From the NCBI RefSeq assembly GCF_000510725.1, contig NZ_AZNZ01000001.1, positions 248,001-312,000 on the forward strand: a stretch of DNA of 64,000 nt, given 5' to 3'. Source of the DNA: Pseudoxanthomonas sp. J31. GTDB lineage: Bacteria > Pseudomonadota > Gammaproteobacteria > Xanthomonadales > Xanthomonadaceae. Of this stretch, positions 1 through 8,446 are shown piece after piece. How positions within the stretch are numbered: position 1 is the stretch's first letter; each line of letters starts with the position of its first letter. The notes beneath the pieces were generated by a model. It saw only the letters and a list, made by a program, of their open reading frames with translations. It ran no database searches and was not told the origin of the DNA. A program made the translations under genes and the position numbers.

Positions 1-1
1 C

Positions 2-568
2 TGGCGCGCCACCGGCCTGCCGATCCGCCTGGCAGACGCGCGCGTGCTGCGGCGCTGGGTGGTCGCCGGGCTGGTGGTGCTGGGCCTGCAGATCGCGCTC
101 GGCGGCTGGACCAGCGCCAACTACGCGGCGCTCGCCTGTGGCGGCGGCGGCTGGACCGGCGCCAGCCACCATTACATGGATTTCCCGCGCTGCGTCGGCC
201 AGTGGTGGCCGCCTGCGGACTTCCGCGAAGGCTTCGTGCTGTGGCGCGGGATCGGCGTGGACTACGAAGGCGGCGTGCTCGACGGCGCCTCGCGCATCGC
301 CATCCAGATGGCGCACCGGATGATGGCGGTGGTCGCGGCGCTGTACCTGCTGCTGCTGGCCGGGCGGCTGTACCGGCTGCCGGGCATGCGCGGCTGGGCC
401 GCGCTGCTGGGCCTGCTGGTGCTGGTCCAGGTCGCGCTGGGCGTGCTCAACGTCAAGCTGTCGCTGCCGCTGCCGGTGGCGGTGATGCACAACGGCGGCG
501 CCGCGGCCTTGCTGTTCGTGCTGGTGACCTTGCTGGCGCGGTTGCGGGAGCCCGAGCAGGTCGCATGA
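2..568 (+). CDS. ctaA: Heme A synthase (COX15/CtaA family), 5' end outside window
   Basis: Membrane enzyme that oxidises the C8 methyl of heme O to make heme A for aa3-type cytochrome oxidase. The frame is open from base 2, so the N-terminal part lies outside the window; a GTG at 44 is internal. What remains shows hydrophobic helices, a MAHRM segment (about nt 308-322) and a MHNGGAA segment near the C terminus, both carrying the His residues expected as heme ligands in this family. The stop overlaps the next start (ATGA at 565-568), so it is translationally coupled to heme O synthase, its partner in the same pathway. The family call follows from these motifs and the cyoE neighbour. Confidence 0.92.
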   Translation, partial: WRATGLPIRLADARVLRRWVVAGLVVLGLQIALGGWTSANYAALACGGGGWTGASHHYMDFPRCVGQWWPPADFREGFVLWRGIGVDYEGGVLDGASRIAIQMAHRMMAVVAALYLLLLAGRLYRLPGMRGWAALLGLLVLVQVALGVLNVKLSLPLPVAVMHNGGAAALLFVLVTLLARLREPEQVA

Positions 569-1464
569 GCACCCACGTTTCCCTCTGGCGCGAATACCTG
601 GAGCTGACCAAGCCGCGGGTGGTCGCGCTGCTGGTGTTCACCGCCCTGGTCGGCATGTTCCTGGCGGTGCCGGGGCTGCCGCCGCTGCGCGAATCGGTGC
701 TGGGCCTGGTCGGCATCTGGCTGGCCGCGTCCTCGGCCGCGGCGATCAACCACCTGATCGACCAGCGCATCGACAAGCTGATGGCGCGCACCGCGCACCG
801 CCCGCTGGCCACCGGCGCGCTGCGCCCGGCGCAGGTGCTGGCGTTCGCGCTGGCGCTGGGCGTGGCGTCGATGCTGGTGCTGGTGCTTTGGGTCAACACC
901 GTCACCGCGGTGCTGACCTTCGCCTCGCTGATCGGCTACGCGGTGGTCTACACCGGCTACCTCAAGCGCGCCACGCCGCAGAACATCGTGATCGGCGGCG
1001 TGGCCGGCGCCGCGCCGCCGCTGCTGGGCTGGGCCGCGGTCACCAACATGCAGGGCGCCTGGGACTGGCAGCACGCGCTGCTGCTGGTGCTGATCATCTT
1101 CGTCTGGACCCCGCCGCACTTCTGGGCGCTGGCGATCTTCCGCCGCGAGGACTACGCGCGCGCGCTGATCCCGATGCTGCCGGTCACCCACGGCGTGACC
1201 TATACCCGCTGGCAGATCCTGTTCTACACCGTGCTGCTGGTCGAGGTGACGGTGCTGCCGGTGGTGTTCGGCATGAGCGGCCTGTTCTACCTGGGCGGCG
1301 CGCTGGTGCTGGGCAGCGTGTTCCTCTGGTACGCCTGGCGCCTGCTCGATCCGCCGGACGAGTTCTACGCCATGCGCGTGTTCAACTACTCGATCGTGTA
1401 CCTGATGGCGCTGTTCGCCTTCCTGCTGGTGGACCACTGGCTGCCGCTGCTGCTGCCGGCCTGA
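565..1464 (+). CDS. cyoE: Protoheme IX farnesyltransferase (heme O synthase)
   Basis: Transfers a farnesyl group to protoheme IX, giving heme O, the substrate of the upstream heme A synthase. It is a 299-residue UbiA-superfamily membrane protein. The prenyl-diphosphate/Mg binding motif is seen at residues 62-80 ([19 protein letters not shown], with D66 and D70), and the second conserved region follows [12 protein letters not shown]. About eight hydrophobic segments are visible. The start is the ATG at 565 ([18 protein letters not shown]), which overlaps the ctaA stop by 4 nt; upstream in-frame extension reads through ctaA in another frame and is not credible. The gene ends just before a strong hairpin shared with the convergent neighbour. 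Confidence 0.96.
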   Translation: MSTHVSLWREYLELTKPRVVALLVFTALVGMFLAVPGLPPLRESVLGLVGIWLAASSAAAINHLIDQRIDKLMARTAHRPLATGALRPAQVLAFALALGVASMLVLVLWVNTVTAVLTFASLIGYAVVYTGYLKRATPQNIVIGGVAGAAPPLLGWAAVTNMQGAWDWQHALLLVLIIFVWTPPHFWALAIFRREDYARALIPMLPVTHGVTYTRWQILFYTVLLVEVTVLPVVFGMSGLFYLGGALVLGSVFLWYAWRLLDPPDEFYAMRVFNYSIVYLMALFAFLLVDHWLPLLLPA

Positions 1465-1479
1465 GCCGGCAGCACGGCC

Positions 1480-1503
1480 GGGCGCGGGCGGCGGCCCGCG
1501 CCC
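1480..1503. terminator. Hairpin between convergent cyoE and MBL gene
   Basis: A perfect 10-bp stem (GGGCGCGGGC at 1480-1489 and GCCCGCGCCC at 1494-1503) with a 4-nt loop lies in the 48-bp gap between two converging genes. No T-run follows on either strand, so it is a strong hairpin that may terminate both transcripts rather than a canonical intrinsic terminator. Confidence 0.5.
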
Positions 1504-1512
1504 GGGCATCGC

Positions 1513-2487
1513 TTACTCGGCGACCCAGGCCAGCTGGCCGTCGCTGGCGCGCTCGATGCGGCCCAGGCCGGGGAACGGGAAGTGCACCGAGTACAGGCGT
1601 TCGCCGCTGTCGGCGGCGGTGTCCAGCATCTTCGCCCGCTGCGCCGCGCCGGCGGCGGCGTCGCGATCCCACTGGATCGTCCACTGCGGGCGCTGCACCG
1701 AGACCACCGGGTGGTGCACCAGGTCGCCCACGTACAGCAGGCTTTCCCCGCCGCTGCTGATGCGGAAGGAGACGTGGCCCGGGGTGTGTCCCGGGGTCGG
1801 CAGCGCCTGCACCATGCCCGGCACCAGCTCCGCCTCCGGGGCAAAGGCGTCGACCTGCGGCGCGATCGCCGCGACCAGGCTGGCCATGGCCGCGCCTTCG
1901 CCGCTGGCCTGGGCCTGCAGGTCCTCCCACTCCGGCTGCGAGACATGGATGGTGGCGTTGGGGAAGGCCAGCGCGCCGCTGGCATCGACCAGGCCGCCGA
2001 CATGGTCGCCGTGCGCATGCGAGATGAACACGTCGGTGACCTGCGCCGGCACGATGCCGGCCGCCTGCAGCGCCGCGCCCAGCTTGCCCGCGCTGTCGCC
2101 GACGAACTGGCCGGCGCCGGCATCGAACAGCATCACCCGCTGCCCGTCGCGCACCAGCAGCGGCTGCACGCTCAGGTGCAGGCGATCGGTGTCCAGGCCA
2201 GCGCCCGACAACACGCCGGCGACCTCGTCCGGAGTCAGGCCGACGCCAAACACCGAGTTGTCGTTGGGCACGGCAATGCCGCCGTCGCGCAGCGCGGCAG
2301 CCTGCAGCGATCCGACCTGGAACGGGTGGACGTGCTCGCTGGCGGGCACGCCGGCCTGGGTGGCCTCCGGCGCGGCGACCGGGGCAGGCGCGGCCTCGGC
2401 CGCTTCCTCGTTGCGGCTGCAGGCGGCAAGCGCCGCGCCCATTGCTACCACCAGCAGCGGCAGCGCCGCCTTGCGTACGTGCGACAT
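1513..2487 (-). CDS. MBL-fold metallohydrolase lipoprotein
   Basis: A 324-residue secreted metallo-beta-lactamase-fold hydrolase. The N terminus is a lipoprotein signal with lipobox LAAC (lipid-modified Cys23), so it should be anchored on the periplasmic side. The zinc motif HAHGDH is at residues 157-162, followed by further family signatures such as TPGHTPGH. The substrate is unknown; this family includes lactonases, MPH-like and arylsulfatase-like enzymes. The start ATG at 2487 is chosen because it directly precedes the signal peptide and has a GGGAG ribosome-binding site just upstream; the open frame extends further but that part is low-complexity and lacks a signal. Confidence 0.88.
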   Translation of the reverse strand: MSHVRKAALPLLVVAMGAALAACSRNEEAAEAAPAPVAAPEATQAGVPASEHVHPFQVGSLQAAALRDGGIAVPNDNSVFGVGLTPDEVAGVLSGAGLDTDRLHLSVQPLLVRDGQRVMLFDAGAGQFVGDSAGKLGAALQAAGIVPAQVTDVFISHAHGDHVGGLVDASGALAFPNATIHVSQPEWEDLQAQASGEGAAMASLVAAIAPQVDAFAPEAELVPGMVQALPTPGHTPGHVSFRISSGGESLLYVGDLVHHPVVSVQRPQWTIQWDRDAAAGAAQRAKMLDTAADSGERLYSVHFPFPGLGRIERASDGQLAWVAE

Positions 2488-2789
2488 GGCTGACTCCCGT
2501 GGATTGACCGCCGGATTCTGGCGGCGCGCCGGCGCAGCGGCAAGGCGATGGCGGCAGGCGCCGACGGAAGGCGGGAACCAGCCCCGCGCCGCCGCGGGCG
2601 GGCATGGTGGCTTCCGGCGCCCACCGGGCACGCCCGCCGCCGGCGACCCGCGGCGCGCGCATGACCGCGACGGAAGCATCCGGCTGCCGCGCCGTGTTGC
2701 CGCGCTTCACGGTCGCGCGGCCATCGGCCGCCCCTGGGCGATACCGGCCCTCCCTTCGCCGGGCGGGGCCGCGCAACCAGGGGCGCGCG
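2488..2789. other. Intergenic region between terC and MBL gene
   Basis: About 300 bp between the stop of terC and the start of the MBL lipoprotein gene, both on the minus strand. Apart from the GGGAG ribosome-binding site beside 2487 I see no gene, convincing promoter or intrinsic terminator. The stretch is very G+C-rich and open in several frames without recognisable protein features. Confidence 0.5.
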
Positions 2790-3536
2790 TCAGTCCCCGC
2801 CTGCCCGCGCCACAGCCTGCTGCTCGCGGCGCCGGATCCACAGGTTGATCAGCTCGACGAACACCGAGAAGGCCATCGCCGCGTAGATGTAGCCCTTGGG
2901 GATGTGCTGGCCGAAGCCGTCGGCGATCAGCACCAGGCCGATCATGATCAGGAAGCTCAGCGCCAGCACCTTGACCGTGGGGTGGCGCTCGACGAAGTCG
3001 CCGATCGGGCCGGCGAAGCCGATCATGAACACGATCGAGACCAGGATCGCGGTGGCCATCACCCAGCGCTCGTCGACCATGCCCACCGCGGTGATGATCG
3101 AGTCCAGCGAGAACACGATGTCCAGCACCATGATCTGCAGGATCACGCCGCCGAAGGAGGTGGCGGCGCGGGCCAGGTTCGGCCCTTCCTCCGGCATGCC
3201 GGCGCCCTCGATCTTCTGGTGGATCTCATGGGTGGCCTTGGCGATCAGGAACAGGCCGCCGCCGATCAGGATCAGGTCGCGCCAGGAGAAGGCATGGCCG
3301 AACAGCTCGAACAGCGGCTGGGTCAGGCCGATGATCCAGGCGATGGTGAACAGCAGGCCCAGGCGGGTGATGGCGGCGGCGGCCAGGCCGACGCGGCGCG
3401 CCTTGTTGCGCTGCTCCGGCGGCAGGCGTCCGGCCAGGATCGAGATGAAGATGATGTTGTCGATGCCCAGCACCAGTTCCAGCGCGGTGAGGGTGGCCAG
3501 GGCGATCCAGGTTTCGGGGTTGAGCAGGGCGTCCAT
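2790..3536 (-). CDS. TerC-family membrane protein, probable Mn exporter
   Basis: A 248-residue polytopic membrane protein of the TerC family. Conserved acidic signatures are visible within helices: ELVLGIDNIIFISI near the N terminus and FSLDSIITAVGM in the second half, a duplicated arrangement typical of the family. Characterised relatives (Alx, MeeF/MeeY) export manganese, and here the gene lies downstream of a yybP-ykoY manganese riboswitch, which strongly supports a manganese-homeostasis role. The start ATG at 3536 (MDALLNPETW) fits the family; no strong Shine-Dalgarno is seen. The leader from the riboswitch to the start is about 230 nt, unusually long. A substrate other than Mn cannot be excluded from sequence. 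Confidence 0.92.
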   Translation of the reverse strand: MDALLNPETWIALATLTALELVLGIDNIIFISILAGRLPPEQRNKARRVGLAAAAITRLGLLFTIAWIIGLTQPLFELFGHAFSWRDLILIGGGLFLIAKATHEIHQKIEGAGMPEEGPNLARAATSFGGVILQIMVLDIVFSLDSIITAVGMVDERWVMATAILVSIVFMIGFAGPIGDFVERHPTVKVLALSFLIMIGLVLIADGFGQHIPKGYIYAAMAFSVFVELINLWIRRREQQAVARAGGD

Positions 3537-3764
3537 GTGGGCTCGCGTGGGTCAGGCAACGGAAGACTGGCGCCGTGCGGGTGCAGGCGGCGTAGCGGAT
3601 GCGGGGACGGGGATGCCGGCGCGCGCGCGGTGGGACGCGGGCGGGCGGCGCCGCACGGCGCCACGCACGGCGCGGGCCGGGGAGCGGTATGGCGTTGGAT
3701 CTGGCACGGGTTGCGGGCTCCAGGGTTTCCAGGGCCGCGGTGGGGTGGCATCGCCGATGGACGC

Positions 3765-3789
3765 ACCTTCGCCGCGGGGCGGCGAAGGT
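3765..3789 (-). terminator. Expression-platform hairpin of the Mn riboswitch
   Basis: A perfect 10-bp stem with a 5-nt loop: ACCTTCGCCG pairs with CGGCGAAGGT on the minus strand. Its 5' arm contains the same CCTTCG that forms the 3' side of aptamer helix P1, so the two structures are mutually exclusive. This predicts that Mn-stabilised P1 blocks the hairpin and turns terC on. No U-tract follows, so termination may be factor-assisted or the control may act in another way. Confidence 0.7.
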
Positions 3790-3880
3790 CTTGCCCGCAG
3801 GCCGTCCGGGCCTGCCGCTGCGCCGGGGCCGGGTGGCCCGTCATGACGACGCCAGCGTTGGGGGCTACTCCCCTTCGAAG
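3783..3880 (-). promoter_or_regulatory. yybP-ykoY (manganese-sensing) riboswitch aptamer
   Basis: Read on the minus strand, this leader carries the hallmark yybP-ykoY elements in order: GGGGAGTAG (3873-3865), a conserved TCGTCA segment (around 3847-3842), and GGCAAGACC (3795-3787). The P1 helix is formed by CGAAGG (3877-3872) pairing with CCTTCG (3788-3783). This class binds Mn2+ and controls TerC/MntP-type exporters; here it sits upstream of terC in the same orientation. The motif match is seen directly; ligand and sign of regulation are taken from the known class. Confidence 0.92.
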
Positions 3881-3915
3881 GCCCGCATCCTAGCATGACA
3901 CGCCGGGGCCGGGCT

Positions 3916-5634
3916 TCAGGCGCGCCCGGCCAGAACCTTCAGCAGCATCCGCAGTTCGTACTTGTCGGTCTCGTCCAGGCCTTGCGCGCGCTGCTTGTCC
4001 TGCAGCTCGTCGATGCGCTGCTGCAGGGTCTGCCGCTCCAGCTGGGCGATGGCATCGTGCAGCTCCACTGCCCAGCTCTGTTCGTCGCCGGGCAGCGGCT
4101 GCGCCGCCAGCTTGCGCAGGGCCTCGCCCTGTTCGTGCCCGGCGAAGTGTTCCAGCAGCGCGCCGGTGCTGATCTCCGGGCGCTGGTGCACCACCTCCAG
4201 CAGTTCCAGCAGCAGCGGCACGCCCGCTGCGCGCAGGGTGTCGAAGCGGTACGGCCGCTCCAGCTGCAGGCCCAGCGAGGGCTGCTGCAGCAGCAGGGCG
4301 ATCGCGCTGCGCACCAGGCTGCGCTTCTGCGCCGGCACCACCCGGCGCGCGGGCGCGGGCGGCGGCGCGGCGGCGACCGTGGCGGTGACCCCGGTCTGGC
4401 GCTGCAGCTCCTGGCGCATCAGGTCGGCGAAGGCGCCGTCGGGCAGCTGTGCCAGCAGCGGACGCGCGCGCTCGGCCAGGCGGGCGCGGCCGTCGAGGGT
4501 GTTGCGGTTGATGTCGCGGCCCAGTTCCTCGAAGAAGAACTGCGACAGTGGCGTGGCCTGGGCCAGGCGCGCGTCGAACCCGGCCGCGCCCTCCTTGCGC
4601 ACGATGGTGTCCGGGTCCTCGCCCTCGGGCAGGAACAGGAAGAACGCCTGGCGCCCGTCCTTCATCCGCGGCAGCACCGACTCGACCGCGCGCCAGGCCG
4701 CGCGCCGGCCGGCGGCGTCGCCGTCGAAGCAGAAGTACACGTCCGGCGCGTTGCGGAACAGCAGCTCGGCGTGCTCGGCGGTGGTGGAGGTGCCCAGGGT
4801 CGCCACCGCCTGGGTGACGCCGAACTGGAACAGGGTGACCACGTCCATGTAGCCCTCGACCACCACCAGCCGCTCCAGCTTCTGGTTGGCCTGGCGTGCC
4901 TGCCACAGGCCGTACAGCTCGCGGCCCTTGTGGAACAGCGGGGTTTCCGGCGAGTTGAGGTATTTGGGGCTGGCGTCCTTGTCCAGCACGCGGCCGCCGA
5001 AGGCGATCACCCGGCCGCGGCGGTCGTGGATCGGGAACATGATCCGGTCGCGGAACTTGTCGTACACGCTGCCGCGCTCGTTGCGCGAGAGCATGCCGGT
5101 GCGCTCCAGCAGCTTGCGCCGGCGTTCGTCCGTGCCCAGCGCGTCCAGCAGGGTGGAATAGCCGTCGGCGGCGTAGCCGATGCCGAAGCGGGCGCGGGTG
5201 TCCGCGTCCACCCCGCGGCCCTGCAGGTAGGACAGCGCGCGCGGGCTGTCGGCCAGCTGGCGCTGGAACAGCCGGGCCGCCGCCTCCAGCGCCGCGTACT
5301 GGTCGCGCAGGTCGTTGTCCTGCGGGCCGGCGCGGGTGTCCTTTGGCATCTCCATGCCGGCGCGCCGCGCCAGTTCCTCGACCGCGTCGAGGAACTCGAG
5401 GCGGTCGTAGTTCATCAGGAAGCTGATCGCGGTGCCGTGCGCGCCGCAGCCGAAGCAGTGGTAGAACTGCTTGGTCGGCGAGACGTAGAACGAGGGCGTG
5501 CGTTCGTCGTGGAACGGGCAGGGCGCGGCGTATTCGCGGCCCTTGCGCTTGAGTGGCACCCGCGCACCGACGATCTCGACGATGTCGGTGCGCGCGAGCA
5601 GGTCGTCGATGAACGCGTCGGGCAGGCGGGCCAT
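3916..5634 (-). CDS. dnaG: DNA primase DnaG
   Basis: Synthesises RNA primers at the replication fork, working with the DnaB helicase. It is a 572-residue protein of normal domain order: a CHC2 zinc-binding domain (C39, H42, C60, C63), the RNA polymerase core, and the TOPRIM catalytic domain with EGYMD (E260) and DGDAAG (D304, D306). The C-terminal helicase-binding region follows an Ala/Pro-rich linker near residue 430. The start ATG at 5634 gives the usual N terminus MARLPDAFIDDLLARTDIVE. In many gammaproteobacteria dnaG follows rpsU and precedes rpoD; here rpsU-yqeY are about 5.3 kb upstream on the same strand, and terC rather than rpoD follows. Confidence 0.97.
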   Translation of the reverse strand: MARLPDAFIDDLLARTDIVEIVGARVPLKRKGREYAAPCPFHDERTPSFYVSPTKQFYHCFGCGAHGTAISFLMNYDRLEFLDAVEELARRAGMEMPKDTRAGPQDNDLRDQYAALEAAARLFQRQLADSPRALSYLQGRGVDADTRARFGIGYAADGYSTLLDALGTDERRRKLLERTGMLSRNERGSVYDKFRDRIMFPIHDRRGRVIAFGGRVLDKDASPKYLNSPETPLFHKGRELYGLWQARQANQKLERLVVVEGYMDVVTLFQFGVTQAVATLGTSTTAEHAELLFRNAPDVYFCFDGDAAGRRAAWRAVESVLPRMKDGRQAFFLFLPEGEDPDTIVRKEGAAGFDARLAQATPLSQFFFEELGRDINRNTLDGRARLAERARPLLAQLPDGAFADLMRQELQRQTGVTATVAAAPPPAPARRVVPAQKRSLVRSAIALLLQQPSLGLQLERPYRFDTLRAAGVPLLLELLEVVHQRPEISTGALLEHFAGHEQGEALRKLAAQPLPGDEQSWAVELHDAIAQLERQTLQQRIDELQDKQRAQGLDETDKYELRMLLKVLAGRA

Positions 5635-5683
5635 CGCAATAGGATGCCATCCGCGCGGGTTCCTGGCCCTGTCCGCGTGGCGG

Positions 5684-5701
5684 AAAAAGCCCCGGCGGGG
5701 C
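5684..5701 (-). terminator. Intrinsic terminator after YihY gene
   Basis: On the minus strand a short GCCCC/GGGGC stem with a 3-nt loop is followed by TTTTT (5688-5684). It lies between the stop of the YihY gene (5722) and the start of dnaG (5634), so it should separate their transcripts. A longer G+C-rich pairing using the adjacent bases is also possible. Confidence 0.65.
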
Positions 5702-5721
5702 GCGGCGGCGCGCGCGGGGCC

Positions 5722-6648
5722 TCAGGGCGCGGCCTGCGTGCCCCCGTCAGCGCCGGTGCGCGGGGGCACGGCGCCGATCCCGGCCCGGCGCAGCCGCTGG
5801 CGCGCGTGCGCGCGTTCGTCGATCACCGCGGTCACCAGGGCCCCGGCGAAGAACACCAGGGCCGCGTAGTACATCCACACCAGCAGCAGCACCAGCGCGC
5901 CCATCGAGCCGTAGGCGCTGCCCGGGGCGGCCTGGGCCAGGTAGAGGCCGATCAGGTACCGGCCCAGGGCGAACAGCCCGGAGGTGATCGCCCCGCCCAG
6001 CCAGGCCTGGCGCCAGTCGACCCGGCGGTCGGGCAGGTAGTGGTAGAGGAAGGCGAAGGCCAGCGCGTACAGCAGCAGGGTGGTCACGTAGCCGACCACC
6101 GGCAGCAGCGAGGGGATGCGCGCGAACACCAGCTGCAGCGCGGTGGTGGCGATCATCGACACGATCAGCAGGAAGCCCAGGGCCAGGACCACCCCCAGCG
6201 AGAACACCCGCTTGCGCAGCCAGGCACCCAGCCCGCCGAGCTTTTCGCCGCCGGTGCGGAAGATCAGGTTGAGCGCGCCCTGCAGCTGGGCGAACACCAC
6301 GGTGGCGCCGACGAATAGCAGGCCGGTGCTGGCCAGGCCGGCCAGCGAGCCCACGTCCGGCTGTGAATCGGCATTGCGGATGATGGTTTCGGCCACCACC
6401 GCGGCCTGCTCGCCGGCCAGCGCGCCGATCTGGTCCACCAGCGACTGCTGCGCCGGCGGGTACAGCGAGGCGGTCAGCCACAGCAGCAGCACCAGCAGCG
6501 GCGCCAGCGACAGCAGGGTGTAGAAGGACAGCGAGGCGGCCTGGGTCATCAGGTCGGCCTCGACGAAGCGCTTCACCAGCGCCACCGGCAGGCTTTCCTG
6601 CAGGCGCTGCAGGTGCCGGCGCAGCTTGTTGGGCAAGGGACGGGTCAT
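5722..6648 (-). CDS. YihY/virulence factor BrkB family membrane protein
   Basis: A 308-residue inner-membrane protein of the YihY/BrkB family; older annotations called it ribonuclease BN in error, and its function is unknown. Family features are visible: the amphipathic start LVKRFVEADLMTQAASLSFYTLLSLAPLLV, then about six hydrophobic helices, and a conserved C-terminal stretch SAYGSMGALVLLLVWMYY. The start ATG at 6648 (MTRPLPNKLRRHL) gives a normal length; the longer open frame upstream is antisense noise to the neighbouring acetyltransferase. It is followed by an intrinsic terminator and preceded at 62 bp by a GNAT gene on the same strand. Confidence 0.9.
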   Translation of the reverse strand: MTRPLPNKLRRHLQRLQESLPVALVKRFVEADLMTQAASLSFYTLLSLAPLLVLLLWLTASLYPPAQQSLVDQIGALAGEQAAVVAETIIRNADSQPDVGSLAGLASTGLLFVGATVVFAQLQGALNLIFRTGGEKLGGLGAWLRKRVFSLGVVLALGFLLIVSMIATTALQLVFARIPSLLPVVGYVTTLLLYALAFAFLYHYLPDRRVDWRQAWLGGAITSGLFALGRYLIGLYLAQAAPGSAYGSMGALVLLLVWMYYAALVFFAGALVTAVIDERAHARQRLRRAGIGAVPPRTGADGGTQAAP

Positions 6649-6710
6649 GCGGGCACGGTCGCGGTGGCGTGCCCAGCTTGTTGACTGGCGCGTTGCCGGT
6701 GCGTGAGCGC

Positions 6711-7202
6711 TCAGCCGCCGGCCTGGGCCGCCAGCGCGTGCAGGGCCTGGCCGTCGACGCGCTGCACGGTCCATTCGTCCATCGGCCGCGCGCCGAGGCG
6801 GCGGTAGAAGGCGATCGCGGGCGCGTTCCAGTCCAGCACCGACCACTCGAAGCGGCCGTAGCCGCGCTCCACCGCCAGCGCCGCCAGATGGGCCATCAGC
6901 CGGTGGCCGATGCCACGGCCGCGGAATTCCGGGCGCACGTACAGGTCCTCCAGGTACAGGCCGGGCTTGCACAGGAAGGTGGAGAAGGAAACGAAGAACA
7001 GGGCGAACCCGGCGGCCTGGCCGTCGCATTCGGCGATCACCACCTCCGCCGCCGGGCGCGCGCCGAACAGGGCCGCCTCCAGGTCGGCGGCGGTGCCCAC
7101 CGCCTCGTGGGCCAGGCGCTCGTACTCGGCCAGTTCGCGGACCAGCGACAGGATCAGCGGGATATCCGCGGGGGTGGCGGGGCGCAGGGACAGGTGGCTC
7201 AT
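6711..7202 (-). CDS. GNAT N-acetyltransferase, diamine/thialysine acetyltransferase-like
   Basis: A 163-residue GCN5-related N-acetyltransferase that uses acetyl-CoA. The acetyl-CoA binding motif A is seen as RGRGIGHRLM (about residues 96-105), preceded by the beta-strand LYLEDLYVRPEFRG. The overall pattern, including FYRRLGARPMDEWTVQR near the end, resembles spermidine/diamine or thialysine acetyltransferases. The substrate cannot be fixed from sequence. The start ATG at 7202 (MSHLSLRPATPADIPLI) is the standard beginning for this family. Confidence 0.88.
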   Translation of the reverse strand: MSHLSLRPATPADIPLILSLVRELAEYERLAHEAVGTAADLEAALFGARPAAEVVIAECDGQAAGFALFFVSFSTFLCKPGLYLEDLYVRPEFRGRGIGHRLMAHLAALAVERGYGRFEWSVLDWNAPAIAFYRRLGARPMDEWTVQRVDGQALHALAAQAGG

Positions 7203-7345
7203 GCGTCGGCGGGAATGGATACGGTGCTGGAACCGCCAACTCTAAGGCGCGCGGAATGAATCGGTACTGGCCTCCGCCCGGTGTGGCGCACGCGCAAACG
7301 GCGCCGCCTTGCCGGGGCACCGCTGGCGCGTGGCGGGGCGGCGGG

Positions 7346-8446
7346 TCAGGGCAATGCCAGCGCGGCGGCCAGGGCGCGGCCCAGCGCCTGGAATGCATGC
7401 TCGGCCTGCTCCAGTTCGCCGAAGCGCTCGGCGCAGGCCACCACGACGGTGGCGCCGTCGCGGCCCAGGGCGGGATCGAGCAGGCCGACATTGCACGCGC
7501 GCTGCTGCTGGGTGCCGGTCTTCTGCGCGAAGTCCGCGCCTGCCGGCAGCCCGGCCTGGATGCGGCGGCTGCCGGTGCTGATCGCGCGCATGTGCCCGAG
7601 CAGCAGCGCGGTCGAGCGCGGCGACAGCAGCTCGCCGCTGGCCAGCCGCTCCAGCAGGCGGCCGTAGGCCGGCAGGGTCGCCGAGTTCAGGCCGCGCGCG
7701 TAGTAGTCCTCGAACACCTGCTCCAGGGTGGTGTCGCCCAGCTCCGCGCGCGGTACGCCCAGCGCATCGGCCAGCGCCTGCAGCCGCGGCTCGCCGGCCT
7801 CGGCCTGGCGCAGGGCCAGCATCTGCATGCTGTCCAGCCCGGCCACCCCCGGATGCAGCGCGCCATAGGCGTCGTAGCGTACCTGGCGGATGGGGGTGAC
7901 GCGGCCGAAGCCGGAGCCGGTCCAGGCGGACAGGCGCGCGTTGAGCCGGTCCTGGCCGATCCGCCGGACCAGCATGTCGGTGGCGGTGCTGTCGCTGTCG
8001 CGCAGCGACTTGTGCAGCAGGGTGGCGATGCTGAAGCGCTCGCCCGGTTCGTGCTGGAGCATGTCGCCGGCGCCATCTACGAAGTCGCCGGCGGTCAGTT
8101 CCAGTTCCTCGTCCAGGGCCAGTTCGCCGGCATCCACCGCCTCCAGCACCGCGATCGCCACCGGCACCTTGATAGTCGAGGACAGGTACCAGGCCCGGCC
8201 TTGGCCCAGGTCCAGCTTGCCGGCCTGGGCCGGGGGCCCCAGGCGGTGCACGTACACGCCGAAATCGCCGGGCATGGCCGCGTCGATCGCCGCCACGTCC
8301 CGCTCCAGCGCGGCGATCCACGCCGGCGCTTCCGCTTCCGTTGCCGTGGGCGCGGCAGGCGGCTGGGCAGGGCGGCCGCAGGCGGCCAGCACCAGGGCCA
8401 GCACGGCCGGCAGCGCAGGATGCAGGGGGCGGGAACTCAGGGCCAT
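7346..8446 (-). CDS. Beta-lactamase-fold serine hydrolase, lipoprotein
   Basis: A 366-residue serine hydrolase of the class A beta-lactamase/DD-peptidase fold with a lipoprotein-like signal (LVLAACGRP). The three active-site boxes are in order: STIK (nucleophile Ser), SDS in place of the usual SDN, and KTG near the C terminus. I do not see a clear ExxLN omega-loop motif (the E166 deacylating residue), so true beta-lactamase activity is doubtful; a periplasmic peptidase or esterase role is as likely. Its start overlaps the end of a paralogous gene by 10 nt, indicating translational coupling and a tandem duplication. Confidence 0.82.
   Translation of the reverse strand: MALSSRPLHPALPAVLALVLAACGRPAQPPAAPTATEAEAPAWIAALERDVAAIDAAMPGDFGVYVHRLGPPAQAGKLDLGQGRAWYLSSTIKVPVAIAVLEAVDAGELALDEELELTAGDFVDGAGDMLQHEPGERFSIATLLHKSLRDSDSTATDMLVRRIGQDRLNARLSAWTGSGFGRVTPIRQVRYDAYGALHPGVAGLDSMQMLALRQAEAGEPRLQALADALGVPRAELGDTTLEQVFEDYYARGLNSATLPAYGRLLERLASGELLSPRSTALLLGHMRAISTGSRRIQAGLPAGADFAQKTGTQQQRACNVGLLDPALGRDGATVVVACAERFGELEQAEHAFQALGRALAAALALP

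Noticed and set aside
3895-6318. An 807-codon plus-strand frame opposite dnaG and the YihY gene
   Set aside because: Gln/Arg/Ala-rich composition without domains, and fully antisense to dnaG and YihY with all their motifs intact.
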